Shown here in pieces: positions 52,543-61,681 of a stretch of DNA of 64,000 nucleotides; within the stretch, counting starts at the first letter, position 1, and the number at the start of each line of letters is the position of its first letter. This DNA is from Glycomyces buryatensis (lineage in GTDB: Bacteria > Actinomycetota > Actinomycetes > Mycobacteriales > Micromonosporaceae). The translations under genes were made by a program, and so were the position numbers. The DNA is taken from contig NZ_STGY01000001.1 in assembly GCF_004912275.1 (NCBI RefSeq), positions 1-64,000 of the forward strand, written 5' to 3'. A model generated the notes under the pieces. The model was given only the letters and a program-made list of their open reading frames with translations, made no database searches and was not told the DNA's origin.

Positions 52543-52571
52543 GCCCTGCGGGAGGGCCGGAAGTCCGAGTG

Positions 52572-52841
52572 CTAGCCGCGGATGCCGAGGCGCTCGATGA
52601 GCGCACGGTAGCGGGTGATGTCCTCGTTCTTGAGGTACTTGAGCAGCCGGCGACGCTTACCGACCAGCAGGAGCAGGCCACGACGCGAGTGGTGGTCGTG
52701 CTTGTGCTCCTGGACGTGGGCGGTGAGCTCCTGGATGCGGGCCGTCAGCAGCGCCACCTGGACCTCGGTGGAACCGGAGTCGCCTTCGTGAGTGGCGTAC
52801 TCCTTGATGATGTCGGCCTTCTTCGTGGCTTCGAGCGCCAT
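52572..52841 (-). CDS. rpsO: 30S ribosomal protein S15
   Basis: This 89-residue primary 16S rRNA-binding protein has the S15 signature: [31 protein letters not shown]-type region and [14 protein letters not shown] before it, ending [13 protein letters not shown]. It binds the central domain of 16S rRNA. ATG 52841 has AAAGGTGTT upstream. It sits between ribF and pnp, an order seen widely in bacteria. A strong terminator separates it from pnp. Confidence 0.96.
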   Translation of the reverse strand: MALEATKKADIIKEYATHEGDSGSTEVQVALLTARIQELTAHVQEHKHDHHSRRGLLLLVGKRRRLLKYLKNEDITRYRALIERLGIRG

Positions 52842-52946
52842 GCGAACACCTTTCTAGTGCAATGAGTTCCGGCCGGTCCCGCGGTGTCGAGCAGGGCGGT
52901 CGGGCCCACCGGAAAGCCGGTGGACCAAGCCAGATTACCAGCGCTT

Positions 52947-53873
52947 TTAGTCGAGCCCCAAGTCGGAGCGGGTCTGTGCGACATCGGTCTCGATCTGCTC
53001 GACGAGCGCTTCGATCGAGTCGAAGGCGATCTGTCCCCGCAGGCGGGAGACGAAGTCGAGCCGGACCTCGGACCGGTAGAGGTCGCCGGAGTAGTCGAGC
53101 ACGAACGCCTCGACCGAGCGCCGTTCATCGCCGAACGTGGGGTTGGTGCCGACGCTGATCGCCGCCGGATAGCGGTGCGAATCCAAGTGGAGCCAGCCGG
53201 TGTAGACGCCGTCGGCCGGGATCGCGCATCCGGGGATCGGTTCGATATTGGCCGTGGGGAAGCCGAGGCCCTCGCCTCTTCCGGCCCCGTGCACGACGGT
53301 GCCCTCGATGCCGAAGTCGCGGCCGAGCACCTCGGCGGCTCGGGCCACATCGCCCTCCGCGAGCAGGGAACGTACCCGGGTGGAGGAGAAGGCGGCGTCG
53401 TCGGCCGTCAGGGCCTGCGCCTGGACTCGGAAGCCGTGCTCGCCGCCGAGTTCGGCCAGGAGCCCCACGTCACCGGCGGCCTTGTGGCCGAAGCGGAAGT
53501 TCTCGCCGACGACGACCTCGACGGCGTGCAGGCCGCCGACCAGGACGTGCCGCACGAAGTATTCGGGGCGGAGTTTCGACAGCTCCTTGGTGAACGGAAG
53601 CACGCACACGCCGTCGACGCCGAGGGCGCCGAGCAGTTCGATGCGCCGTTCCAGGCTCGACAGCTGGGGCGGGACCGCGTGCGGGGCGACGACCGCGGTC
53701 GGGTGGGGATCGAAGGTGACGACGACGCAGCGGGCGCCGGCCTCGGCAGCGGCCTTGACGGCGCTGCGGACCAGGGCCGCATGGCCTCGGTGCACGCCGT
53801 CGAAAACGCCGATGGCGACCACGGAGTCGGGCCAGCCCTCAGGGGTCGCGTCTATTCCACGCCAGGTTTCCAC
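52947..53873 (-). CDS. ribF: Bifunctional riboflavin kinase / FAD synthetase
   Basis: This 308-residue enzyme makes FMN and FAD. The N-terminal adenylyltransferase has VAIGVFDGVHRGHAALV (HxGH-like), VVTFDPHPTAVV and SSTRVRSLLAEGDVARAAEVLGR. The C-terminal kinase domain has GFPTANIEP (PTAN motif), YTGWLHLD and VEAFVLDYSGDLYRSEVRLDFVSRLRGQIAFDS. GTG 53873 is the start. It lies upstream of rpsO on the same strand. The usual upstream truB-rbfA-infB genes are not adjacent, so the conserved order ends here. Confidence 0.95.
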   Translation of the reverse strand: METWRGIDATPEGWPDSVVAIGVFDGVHRGHAALVRSAVKAAAEAGARCVVVTFDPHPTAVVAPHAVPPQLSSLERRIELLGALGVDGVCVLPFTKELSKLRPEYFVRHVLVGGLHAVEVVVGENFRFGHKAAGDVGLLAELGGEHGFRVQAQALTADDAAFSSTRVRSLLAEGDVARAAEVLGRDFGIEGTVVHGAGRGEGLGFPTANIEPIPGCAIPADGVYTGWLHLDSHRYPAAISVGTNPTFGDERRSVEAFVLDYSGDLYRSEVRLDFVSRLRGQIAFDSIEALVEQIETDVAQTRSDLGLD

Positions 53874-54050
53874 GAGGACGATCTTCTCACTGCCGCCGAG
53901 GTGGCGGCGGAGCCGTCAGCGGGCAGTGGCCGCCGCCGCTGGGAATTCGGTTGCCACCGCTCGGCAGCAGGAAACCGGGCGATTTCGATCGGTCGATAGA
54001 AGTCCGCTCGGCGGTTTCTGTCGGTCGATCGAAAGTCGCCCGGTTTCTAG

Positions 54051-54110
54051 GTCAGGTCGAGTGCGGTCAGGTCGAGTGCGGTCGTGTCGAGTGCGGTCAG
54101 GTCGAGTGCA
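54051..54110. repeat. 15-bp tandem repeat, four units
   Basis: GTCAGGTCGAGTGCG is repeated four times head to tail from 54051 to 54110, with two changes in unit three and a final A in unit four. It lies between ribF and a small membrane protein gene. The preceding 100 nt also contain repeated CGGTCGAT words. Confidence 0.9.
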
Positions 54111-54122
54111 TGGGTGATGGGC

Positions 54123-54365
54123 TCAGAGCATCATCGAGGAATCGGCATTGCCTCCGGAGGCGAAGATCAGCAGCATCAGCACGCCCACGGCGACCAGGAG
54201 AATGATTCCCAGCAGCAGCCAGCCGTTGCCGATCGGCTCGGCCTGGATGGGGACCGCGTCGGCCAGGATTTCAGGCTCTTCGCGCGATGGTTCCTCGGTG
54301 ACCTGCTCTGGGATTGTCTCGCGGAACTCCTCAGGCAGTTCTTCGGCGCTCTTCGAGTTCATCAT
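54123..54365 (-). CDS. Small acidic single-pass membrane protein, 80 aa
   Basis: I do not recognise a family. The protein has an acidic cytoplasmic or linker part (MMNSKSAEELPEEFRETIPEQ and more Glu residues), then one membrane helix (GWLLLGIILLVAVGVLMLLIFASG, about 49-72) and a short tail GNADSSMML. ATG 54365 has AGGAG 6 nt upstream, good support for a real gene. It lies divergent to the PLD-like gene. A wider open frame upstream is not coding. Confidence 0.68.
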   Translation of the reverse strand: MMNSKSAEELPEEFRETIPEQVTEEPSREEPEILADAVPIQAEPIGNGWLLLGIILLVAVGVLMLLIFASGGNADSSMML

Positions 54366-54615
54366 GACGTCTCCTGGCGGGTCGGGTGCAGTCACGGCTC
54401 TTCTCACTTCACTTCTGATTGTTCGGAACCGTCGGCTATCCGACTGTCGTTTCCGAGAATCCGCCCGACACAGGCCGCAATTGGCGCCTCGCGGAATTAC
54501 ATCGCCGTTGTCGCGTTCACCCGCGGTTTGAGCGTTGACCTCGCCGAACCGTCTCGGCATCGGCCGCTCCATGCCATGTTCGATACCCAAAGTGTTCTTC
54601 GTAACGGGGTGAGTC

Positions 54616-55731
54616 ATGAAACCGAAGCTCAAGGCATTTGGGGCGGCCGTGCTCGGCGCGGCCCTCGTCGCCGCGCTGCTTCCCGCGGCATCGGCCCAGG
54701 CCGCCGGCGGGACGGGCTGCGTCCAGCTCAAAGGGTTCACCGTGTGCCGCACCAGTCCCGGGGGCGGCACGGACACCTCCATCGTCTCGGAGGTCGCGCG
54801 GCAGATCGACAAGACCGGGAAGGGCGACACGGTCCGCGCGGCGGTCTACCAGTGGACGCTGGACAGGCCGGTGCGGCCGGTGGCCGACGCGATGGTCGCG
54901 GCAAAGAAGCGCGGCGCCGACGTCAAGGCCGTGGTGGGACAGCTCGGCGGCAATCCGGGTCTGAACAATCCGGTCATCAACCTGTTCAAGCGGAACGGGA
55001 TCGCGGTGCACCAGTGCAGGGGCGGCTGCCTGCCGAACGGGTCCGGATCGGCGAAAGGTCCCGATCACAATCGGTTCTTCCTGATCGAGCGCGACGGGAA
55101 CCCGACGGTGGCCGTCACCAGCTTCAACTTCACCCGTTTCCACGCGACGCAGGCGCACAATCTGGCGGCGGTGCACGGCGACGGCGAACTCTACGACTTC
55201 TACACCGGCTACTGGAACCGGCTCTACGACAAGAGCTGGGGCGGCTGGCGCGACGCGGACAAGTCCGCCTCCGGCAACGGGACCTACGCGTGGGTCTTCC
55301 CGCGCTCGGCCGACCCGGTCGCCTCACAGCTGCGACAGGTGACCGGCTGTTCAAGCGGCGACAGGGTGTGGGTGGCGCACGCGAACTTCCAATCGAACCG
55401 ACCGGCGGTGCGCGACCAGCTGGGGCGCGTCAAGCGGCTCGGGTGCGACGTGAAGGTCGTGGTGCTCGACAAGGACACCAACAATCCGGGGTGGATCGCC
55501 GATGCCACCGGGCGGAAGAACGTCAGGACGCACGACTCGCTGCGCGACAAGTTCTTCATGATCGACGCCGAGTTCAACGGGAAGCATCGGGAGATGGTCT
55601 ACACCGGGACCCACAACCTGCACGGCAACGCCATGAAGAACGCCGACGACAACCTGCTCCGCATCGGGAACCGGGCTGTCGTCGACGTCTATTCGGATTA
55701 TTACCAGCGGTTGTGGCGGGAGGCCGGATGA
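54616..55731 (+). CDS. Secreted phospholipase D-like protein with altered HKD motifs
   Basis: This 371-residue exported protein has a signal peptide (about 1-29, ending SAQA). The two halves each resemble a PLD domain. Half one has AAVYQWTLDRPVRPVADAMVAAKKRGADVKAVVG and then DHNRFFLIERDG followed by TSFNF. Half two has VKVVVLDKDTNN and LRDKFFMIDAE followed by TGTHNLHGNAMKNADDNLLRI. The catalytic HxK(x4)D is HNR in half one and RDK in half two, so normal PLD catalysis is doubtful. ATG 54616 has GGGGTGAG upstream. A terminator hairpin follows. Confidence 0.83.
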   Translation: MKPKLKAFGAAVLGAALVAALLPAASAQAAGGTGCVQLKGFTVCRTSPGGGTDTSIVSEVARQIDKTGKGDTVRAAVYQWTLDRPVRPVADAMVAAKKRGADVKAVVGQLGGNPGLNNPVINLFKRNGIAVHQCRGGCLPNGSGSAKGPDHNRFFLIERDGNPTVAVTSFNFTRFHATQAHNLAAVHGDGELYDFYTGYWNRLYDKSWGGWRDADKSASGNGTYAWVFPRSADPVASQLRQVTGCSSGDRVWVAHANFQSNRPAVRDQLGRVKRLGCDVKVVVLDKDTNNPGWIADATGRKNVRTHDSLRDKFFMIDAEFNGKHREMVYTGTHNLHGNAMKNADDNLLRIGNRAVVDVYSDYYQRLWREAG

Positions 55732-55733
55732 GC

Positions 55734-55778
55734 GATCGCCGATCGGGGAGGTCCGCAGCTCCTCCCCGATAGGCGATC
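55734..55778. terminator. Bidirectional hairpin after the PLD-like gene
   Basis: Arms 55734-55751 and 55761-55778 pair over about 17 of 18 positions around TCCGCAGCT. It lies between convergent PLD-like and sugar-permease genes. Confidence 0.85.
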
Positions 55779-55788
55779 ACCCGTCTCG

Positions 55789-56733
55789 CTAACCCTTGAC
55801 GGAGCCGGCCAGCAGGCCGCGCACGAAGTACCGCTGGAGCAGCAGGAACACCAGCAGCGGGACGATGATCGCGATGAAGCCCGCGGCGGGCAGGCGCGTC
55901 CAGTTGTTGCCCCAGCTTCCGGCCATGTCACCGAGGACGGCTGTGAGCGGCCTGGTCGCCTCGCCGCCGCCGAAGGTGCGGCCGACGAGGAAGTCGTTCC
56001 ACACCCACAGGAACTGGAAGATCGCGATGGAGGCGATCGCGGGCGTCACCAGCGGCAGCACGACCTTGCGGAAGATCTGCGAGTGGCTGGCGCCGTCGAT
56101 GCGGGCGGCCTCCATGACGTCGCCGGGGAGCTCGCGCATGAAGTTGTGCAGCAGATAGATCGCCAGTGGGAGCCCGAAGATCGCATGGGCGACCCAGACT
56201 TGCACGATCGTGTTGACGCCGTCGAGTTCCCAGGCGGGCATGATCGTGACACCGCCGACATGCAGGCCCCTGCTAAAGAAGGACAGCAGCGGGATGAGCG
56301 CCATCTGGAGCGGAACGACCTGGAGCGCGAATATGCCGATGTAGAGCAGGTTCCGGCCCCGGAAGTTGATCCACGAGAGGGCGTAGGCGGCCATCGCGGC
56401 GAACGCGACGGGCACGAGCACGCCCGGGATCGTGATGACGACCGTGTTGATGAGGTTGCGGATGAGGCCGCCGCCCTGCGTGTTGGAGTACAGGACGAAG
56501 TTGTAGGTCTCCAATGTGGCGCTGCCGGGATCGGTGAAGAACACCCACCACCCGGTGTCTCTGATGTCGTCCTCGGGCCTGATGGACGAGACGAAGAGCC
56601 CGGCGGTCGGGATCGTCCACAGTACGGCGATAACGAGCGCCGCGACGCTGGCGACGCGGCTGGAGAGGATCCGGCGGAGGCGCTGTCCGCGGGTTTCGCC
56701 GATCCTGCTCGGCTTCTGCACGTCGGTGCTCAT
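55789..56733 (-). CDS. Sugar ABC transporter permease (AglG-like)
   Basis: This 314-residue inner-membrane permease has six helices, with the first after a basic start. The EAA loop reads MEAARIDGASHSQIFRKVVLPLVTPA, where the ATPase docks. The extra soluble loop after helix 1 (DTGWWVFFTDPGSATLETYNFVLYS) is typical of the AglG group. ATG 56733 overlaps the first permease stop (ATGA). No ATPase gene is nearby, so a shared MsiK-type ATPase encoded elsewhere is likely. Confidence 0.9.
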   Translation of the reverse strand: MSTDVQKPSRIGETRGQRLRRILSSRVASVAALVIAVLWTIPTAGLFVSSIRPEDDIRDTGWWVFFTDPGSATLETYNFVLYSNTQGGGLIRNLINTVVITIPGVLVPVAFAAMAAYALSWINFRGRNLLYIGIFALQVVPLQMALIPLLSFFSRGLHVGGVTIMPAWELDGVNTIVQVWVAHAIFGLPLAIYLLHNFMRELPGDVMEAARIDGASHSQIFRKVVLPLVTPAIASIAIFQFLWVWNDFLVGRTFGGGEATRPLTAVLGDMAGSWGNNWTRLPAAGFIAIIVPLLVFLLLQRYFVRGLLAGSVKG

Positions 56734-57704
56734 CGGGCCTCCAGTTCCTGGCGGCGCATGTTGCGCACCTGGTAGATGACGACGGGGATGACGAGTGCGA
56801 ACAGCAGCACGGCCATGGTCGCGCCGCGCCCGTCGTTGCCCAGGCGGAAGGCCTGGTCCCACATGTTGTGGGCCAGGACGTCGGTGCCGTGGTGGCCGCC
56901 GGTCATGGCCCGCACGATGTCGAACAGTTTGAGCGTGGCGATGAAGACCGTCACGCCGACCACGAGGATGGCTGAGCGAATCGAGGGGACGGTGATGTGC
57001 CAGAAGATCTCGGTGGGCTTGGCGCCGTCGATGCGGGCGGCCTCGATCATCTCGATGGGCACGCCTTTGAGCGCGGCCGAAAGGACGACGGTAGCGAAGC
57101 CGACCTCGATCCAGACGAGCACCACCATGAGCAGGAGGTTGTTCCACGGATCCTCGAGGAGCCAGTTGACCGGCGGGGCCCCGAGCCAGACGAGCATCTG
57201 GTTGAGCAGGCCGATCTGGTCGCCCGAGCGCTCGTACTCATAGATGAGCTTCCAGATGATCGAGGCGCCGACGAACGAGATGCCCATCGGCAGGAACACC
57301 AGGGCCTTATAGGTGCGTTCGCCTTTGCGGCCGTCGATGAGGACGGCGTAGACCAGTCCGACCATCGTGGACAACAGCGGGACGATGATGATCCACAGCG
57401 CGGTGTTGGTGAGGACTTGGAGGGCGTCGGGGTCGGTGACGGCCCAGGTGTAGTTGTCGAAGCCGATGAATTCGGTGCCGTCCTTGTTGAAGAACGACAT
57501 GGCGATCGTGCGCACGGCGGGGTAGACCAGGCCGACGAGCAGGAACAGCACGGCGGGAGCCAGGAATACGAAGGCGACCGCTCGGCTGCGGTCGCGGCGT
57601 GAGGCGAGTTCTGCGAGGCCGTAGAGGGCCAGTAGGACCGCGATGAATGCGACCAGGCCGACGGCGAGGAGGCCGAACCTATCGGTGTAATCGGAGATGT
57701 CCAC
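56730..57704 (-). CDS. Sugar ABC transporter permease (AglF-like)
   Basis: This 324-residue permease has an extra N-terminal helix (RFGLLAVGLVAFIAVLLALYGLAEL). The core has FVFLAPAVLFLLVGLVYPAVRTI, PVNWLLEDPWNNLLLMVVLVWIEVGFATVVLSAALKG and the EAA loop IEAARIDGAKPTEIFWHITVPSIRSA. It forms the channel with the AglG-like partner. GTG 57704 is the start, 87 nt after the binding-protein stop. The gene order binding protein-permease-permease is standard for the CUT1 family. Confidence 0.9.
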   Translation of the reverse strand: MDISDYTDRFGLLAVGLVAFIAVLLALYGLAELASRRDRSRAVAFVFLAPAVLFLLVGLVYPAVRTIAMSFFNKDGTEFIGFDNYTWAVTDPDALQVLTNTALWIIIVPLLSTMVGLVYAVLIDGRKGERTYKALVFLPMGISFVGASIIWKLIYEYERSGDQIGLLNQMLVWLGAPPVNWLLEDPWNNLLLMVVLVWIEVGFATVVLSAALKGVPIEMIEAARIDGAKPTEIFWHITVPSIRSAILVVGVTVFIATLKLFDIVRAMTGGHHGTDVLAHNMWDQAFRLGNDGRGATMAVLLFALVIPVVIYQVRNMRRQELEAR

Positions 57705-57791
57705 GTGGTGTGACTCCAGTTGTCCGGGGCAATGGGCCGAGCGGGGCCGGTGGGCCCCGCTCGGCTTCTTGTCAGCTACACGGGCGGCAGG

Positions 57792-59138
57792 TTACTGCGG
57801 CCAGGAGGCTTCGATGTCGTCGGCCACCTGCTGGGAGTCCTTCGCGCCGTCGACCCACTGGACCATGCCGGTCCAGAAGGAGGAGGCGCCGACCTCGCCC
57901 GGCATGAGGTCCGAGCCGTCGAAGCGGACCGTGACGGCCGGGTCGACCAGGATCTCGGTGGCGAACTGGTTGACGGGCGTGGTCGCGACGGCCGGGTCGA
58001 CGGCCTGCTGGGCGGTGCTCCACGGGCCGGTCTGGAGGCGGGTGCTGTGGTACAGCTCCGAGGCCAGGAACTGGCGAGTGGCCTCGGTGGCCTCCGAGTC
58101 GGAGAAGGCCGCCACGAACTCGCCGCCGACGAGCATGGTGTTGTCACCGGCGGTGGTCTCCGGGAACTGGAACGCGAACACGTCGCCGTCCTCGGCGACC
58201 GTGGTGTCCTCGGGCCAGAAGGCGCCGTAGAACGAGGCCATGCGGTAGAAGGCGCATTCGCCGTCGAGGATCGGGAGACCGCCCTCCTGGAACGCGGTGG
58301 AGCTGATGGTGTCCGGACCGTTGTAGACGTACTCCTCGTTCAGGAGCACCGTCCCGGCCTTGTCGATCGCGGCGACGATCTGCGGGTCGTTGAACGGGAT
58401 CTCGTGATTGACCCACTGGTCATACAGGTCAGTGCCCTCGCGCAGGACGATGTCCTCGATCCAGTCGGTGCCGGGCCAGCCGGTGGCGCCGCCGGACTCG
58501 AAGCCGGCGCACCACGGGGTGACCCCGGTGGCCGCGATCTCGTCGGACAGGGTGATCAGTTCATCCCAGGTCGTGGGAACGGCGTAGCCGTTGTCGGCGA
58601 AGAAGGTCGGCGAGTACCAGATGAAGGACTTGGCGTTCGCGGAGTTGGGAGCGGCGTAGAAGGTGCCGTCGATGGTGCCGTAGTTGAGCCAGTCCTCGCT
58701 CCAGCCCTCTGTGGCGAGTCCGGAGAGCTCTTCTGAGGCCGGGACCAGGTCGTCCTGGAAGTTCGCCATGAGGCCCGGCTGCGGGAAGAGCGCGATGTCG
58801 GGGGCGGTGCCGCCGTCGACGCGGACCTTGATGTCGGCCTCGAACTGGCCGGTGCCCTCGTACTGGACGTCGATGCCGGTGCATTCGCCGAAGTTGTACC
58901 AGGCGGCCTGCATCTCGTCGGCCTCCTGGTCCAGGATCGAGCCGAAGATGGTGACTTCCTCATCCTCGAACTCGCCGTATTGCTCGTAGTTGGCGCAGTC
59001 CTCCGCTTCGGCGGGAATCTCGCCGCGGATGTTGAAGGTGGTCTCAGCGTCCTCATCGGGCGCGCCGCACGCGGCGGCCGCAAGCGCCAGGGCGCTGGTG
59101 GCAGCCGCTATGTAGGCGAGTCGTCGGGTCTTGCTCAT
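57792..59138 (-). CDS. Extracellular sugar-binding lipoprotein (AglE-like)
   Basis: This 448-residue solute-binding protein has a signal with lipobox LAAAAC (Cys at about 24) that anchors it to the membrane. EVTIFGSILDQEADEMQAAWYNFGECTGIDVQYEGTGQFEADIKVRVDGGTAPDIALFPQPG is the CUT1/AglE pattern. The Cys pairs may form disulphides. It should bind an alpha- or beta-glucoside. Context with the divergent GH1 enzyme suggests a beta-glucoside, while family likeness to AglE suggests an alpha-glucoside, so the sugar is open. ATG 59138 has GAGGGAAA upstream. Confidence 0.9.
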   Translation of the reverse strand: MSKTRRLAYIAAATSALALAAAACGAPDEDAETTFNIRGEIPAEAEDCANYEQYGEFEDEEVTIFGSILDQEADEMQAAWYNFGECTGIDVQYEGTGQFEADIKVRVDGGTAPDIALFPQPGLMANFQDDLVPASEELSGLATEGWSEDWLNYGTIDGTFYAAPNSANAKSFIWYSPTFFADNGYAVPTTWDELITLSDEIAATGVTPWCAGFESGGATGWPGTDWIEDIVLREGTDLYDQWVNHEIPFNDPQIVAAIDKAGTVLLNEEYVYNGPDTISSTAFQEGGLPILDGECAFYRMASFYGAFWPEDTTVAEDGDVFAFQFPETTAGDNTMLVGGEFVAAFSDSEATEATRQFLASELYHSTRLQTGPWSTAQQAVDPAVATTPVNQFATEILVDPAVTVRFDGSDLMPGEVGASSFWTGMVQWVDGAKDSQQVADDIEASWPQ

Positions 59139-59455
59139 CGGGCTTTCCCTCTCTTCGCAGGTGTTGTTCACCCGGCGAGTCCGACTGCCTCCCTCATTCC
59201 GAACGCCGCGACGTGGTTGGTTCGCATTCGCCGTCGCCGCTTCGGAACTGCCTCACCCGCCATTGGGAACGTGGGCAATGGTGCTCTGGATAACAGTACG
59301 TGTCAAGGCTCGCTTACCGAATCGTTACTCAGTAGTTCGGTATCGATACCTGCAGGCCCCCAGCGCATGGGAGCGATGCCATGAACGTATGATCGCGTCG
59401 CCCGGCAACCCGTGACAGCGGTGTCTCCGACGCCCGTGCGAGAAAGGTCCTCTCC
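59139..59455. promoter_or_regulatory. Divergent control region with several dyads
   Basis: The 317 nt between the sugar-transport and beta-glucosidase genes hold no gene. I see CCATTG/CAATGG (59260-59281), TACCGAA/TTCGGTA (59315-59342), the perfect 12-nt palindrome GGTATCGATACC (59339-59350), a CebR-like box (59368-59381) and a TATGAT -10 candidate at 59388-59393 for the glucosidase gene. Confidence 0.6.
59368..59381 (+). promoter_or_regulatory. LacI-family (CebR-like) operator
   Basis: TGGGAGCGATGCCA differs at two of fourteen positions from the streptomycete CebR box TGGGAGCGCTCCCA. It lies just before the TATGAT -10 candidate, in the -35 area. Confidence 0.58.
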
Positions 59456-60811
59456 ATGACCAAGCTGAACTTCCCCAAGGGATTCCTCTGGGGGACCGCG
59501 ACGGCCTCCTATCAGATCGAGGGTGCCGCGACCGAGGACGGCCGAGGCCCGTCAATCTGGGACACGTTCTCCGACACGCCCGGGAAGACCTGGCGCGGCC
59601 AGTCCGGCCGGGTCGCCTGCGACCACTACCACCGCGTCGACGAGGACATCGCCCTCATGAAGTCGATGGGCGTGGACACCTACCGGTTCTCGATCGCCTG
59701 GCCGCGCATCCAGCCCGACGGCTCGGGCCCGGCCAACCCCGCCGGCCTGGACTTCTACGACCGCCTGATCGACAAGCTGACGGCGGCCGGCATCAAGCCG
59801 ATGCCGACGCTCTACCACTGGGACCTGCCGCAGACGCTGGAGAACCTGGGCGGGTGGCCCGAGCGGGAGACCGCCGAGCGCTTCGGCGAGTACGCCGACA
59901 TCGTCGGCACCCGCCTGGCCGACCGGGTCGAGACCTGGTGGACGCTGAACGAGCCGTGGTGCTCGGCGTTCCTGGGCTACGGCAACGGCCACCACGCGCC
60001 GGGCCTGACCGACCCGGTCGCCTCCCTGAAGGCCGCCCACCACCTGCTGCTGGGTCACGGCCTGGCGGCGCAGGCGCTGCGGGCGGCCGGGGCCGAGCAG
60101 GTCTCGATCGTGCTCAACCCAACCCAATTGCGCGGCGACGAGGCGGCGGTGCGCAAGGGCGACGCGGTCGCGAATCGGATCTTCTTCGAACCGCTCTTCA
60201 AGGGCGTCTACCCGGCCGACCTGCTGGAGAACACCGCCCACCACACCGACTGGTCGTTCGTACAGAACGGCGACCTGGAGCAGATCAACCAGCCGTTGGA
60301 CCTGCTCGGCGTGAACTACTACAACCCCACGTGGGTGCGGGACGCCCCCGGCGCCCCGGAGGACCCGTTGGCCCCCGGTTCGGCCGACGTCGAGACCTGG
60401 ACGCCCGAAGGCCTGGAGTTCACGGACATGGACTGGCCGATCGACGCGACCGGGCTGACGGACCTGCTCGTGCGCATCCACAAGGACTACGGCGTGCCGG
60501 TCATGATCACCGAGAACGGCGCGGCCTACCCGACCGGCCCGAACGCCGAGGGCGAAGTCGTCGACACCGAGCGGGTCGACTACCTGCGCTCGCACATCGC
60601 GGCGGTGCACGAGGCCATCGAGGCGGGCGTGGACGTGCGCGGGTACACGGCCTGGTCCCTCATGGACAACTTCGAGTGGGCCTTCGGCTACGACAAGCGC
60701 TTCGGCCTGGTCTATGTCGACTACGCCACCCAGGAGCGAATCCCCAAGGCCAGCGCCAAGTTCTACGCCGACGTCATCGCCGCGAACGCGGTGGAGCGGC
60801 CTGGGAACTAA
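59456..60811 (+). CDS. GH1 beta-glucosidase
   Basis: This 451-residue cytoplasmic glycoside hydrolase of family 1 hydrolyses beta-glucosides such as cellobiose. It has [19 protein letters not shown] at the N-terminus, the acid/base Glu166 in TLNEPW, the nucleophile Glu353 in ITENGA, and [25 protein letters not shown] at the sugar-binding end. The length is normal. There is no signal peptide, so the sugar must be imported, which fits the divergent ABC transporter. AAAGG lies 9 nt before ATG 59456. A CebR-like operator is in its promoter. Confidence 0.95.
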   Translation: MTKLNFPKGFLWGTATASYQIEGAATEDGRGPSIWDTFSDTPGKTWRGQSGRVACDHYHRVDEDIALMKSMGVDTYRFSIAWPRIQPDGSGPANPAGLDFYDRLIDKLTAAGIKPMPTLYHWDLPQTLENLGGWPERETAERFGEYADIVGTRLADRVETWWTLNEPWCSAFLGYGNGHHAPGLTDPVASLKAAHHLLLGHGLAAQALRAAGAEQVSIVLNPTQLRGDEAAVRKGDAVANRIFFEPLFKGVYPADLLENTAHHTDWSFVQNGDLEQINQPLDLLGVNYYNPTWVRDAPGAPEDPLAPGSADVETWTPEGLEFTDMDWPIDATGLTDLLVRIHKDYGVPVMITENGAAYPTGPNAEGEVVDTERVDYLRSHIAAVHEAIEAGVDVRGYTAWSLMDNFEWAFGYDKRFGLVYVDYATQERIPKASAKFYADVIAANAVERPGN

Positions 60812-60891
60812 GGCAGCCGCAAGCAGGTAGTCCCGGGGGCCCCCTTGGTTCAAGGTTAGGCCGGGGGTCCGACAGGACCGCGATCCGAATT

Positions 60892-61476
60892 TCAATCGGA
60901 ATCGAGCGCGGCCCTCAGATCGGCGACCACCGCTGCCGGGTCCGAGGCGCGCATGACCGCGCCCTGCACCGCGACCCCCGCCGCCCCCGCCACCCGGGCG
61001 GCGCGGGCCCGGTCAGGGCCGGTCACGCCGCCGAGCGCATAGACCGGCACCGGGCTGGTGCGCGCCCGCTCTGCCAGGCCCCGGGCCCCCAGGGCCGGTC
61101 CGTAGCCGGGCTTGGACTCGACCGGCCAGATCGGCGAGTACGTGATGTAGTCCAGGCCGGGGTCGATTCGCTGCCCGGCGTGGACGGAGCGGCCCACCAC
61201 CCGCGGCCTGGGCGCGGGCACCGGGAAGTCGGATGACAGGTGCGCCATTGGAACCGGCCCGAGCGGGTCGGCGACGAGGAGCGAGGCGCCGGCGTCGTCC
61301 AGCAGCGGACCGAGTTCGGCGGCGAGCGCGAGCCGCCGGGGCCATGGCAGGTGCTTGTCGCGCAGGATGAGCGCGAACGGGCCGCCTTGGAGCGCCAGTT
61401 CCACTTGCGCCACAAGGGGTCTGGCGGCGCTGGTGGTGTCGGTGATGACGAGGAGTCGATGCGGCGGTGCGGTCAC
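60892..61476 (-). CDS. Thiamine phosphate synthase / TenI family protein
   Basis: This 194-residue TIM-barrel protein has RLLVITDTTSA at strand one, FALILRDKHLPWPRRLALAAEL (LRxK), LGRSVHAG-type VVGRSVHAG, DYITYSPIWPVESKPGYGPALG and ALGGVTGPDRARAARVAGAAGVAVQGAVM. This matches ThiE/TenI proteins, which join HMP-PP and thiazole phosphate or aromatise the thiazole. The short length leaves ThiE or TenI open. GTG 61476 is chosen, with TAGGCT (reverse strand, 61485-61490) 8 nt upstream suggesting a near-leaderless mRNA. Confidence 0.8.
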   Translation of the reverse strand: MTAPPHRLLVITDTTSAARPLVAQVELALQGGPFALILRDKHLPWPRRLALAAELGPLLDDAGASLLVADPLGPVPMAHLSSDFPVPAPRPRVVGRSVHAGQRIDPGLDYITYSPIWPVESKPGYGPALGARGLAERARTSPVPVYALGGVTGPDRARAARVAGAAGVAVQGAVMRASDPAAVVADLRAALDSD

Positions 61477-61681
61477 GGCTCGCCAGCCTACTCCGGGCCC
61501 CGCGTCGGGCATCGCGTCGGGCATCGCCGCAGGCAGGAGCATTTTCGCTGTGACTGCTGGGTCGCATGCGCAGGTTGTGTCCCTACGTGCATGACGGCTG
61601 TGCTACCCCGTTTTAACACTTCTGTATCGGATGACCCTACGAACTTGCGTTATTCACGACACAAGTGCGAAACTGCTCAGG

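Larger units (their letters stand above)
52135..52571. other. rpsO-pnp intergenic leader
   Basis: No gene is present. Reading from rpsO on the reverse strand it holds a perfect 18-bp terminator (52503-52542), a 22-bp AT-rich palindrome (52440-52461) and a 7-bp hairpin CGTCTCG-CTT-CGAGACG (52286-52302) in the pnp leader. The open frame upstream of pnp ATG 52134 is not coding-like. Confidence 0.6.
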
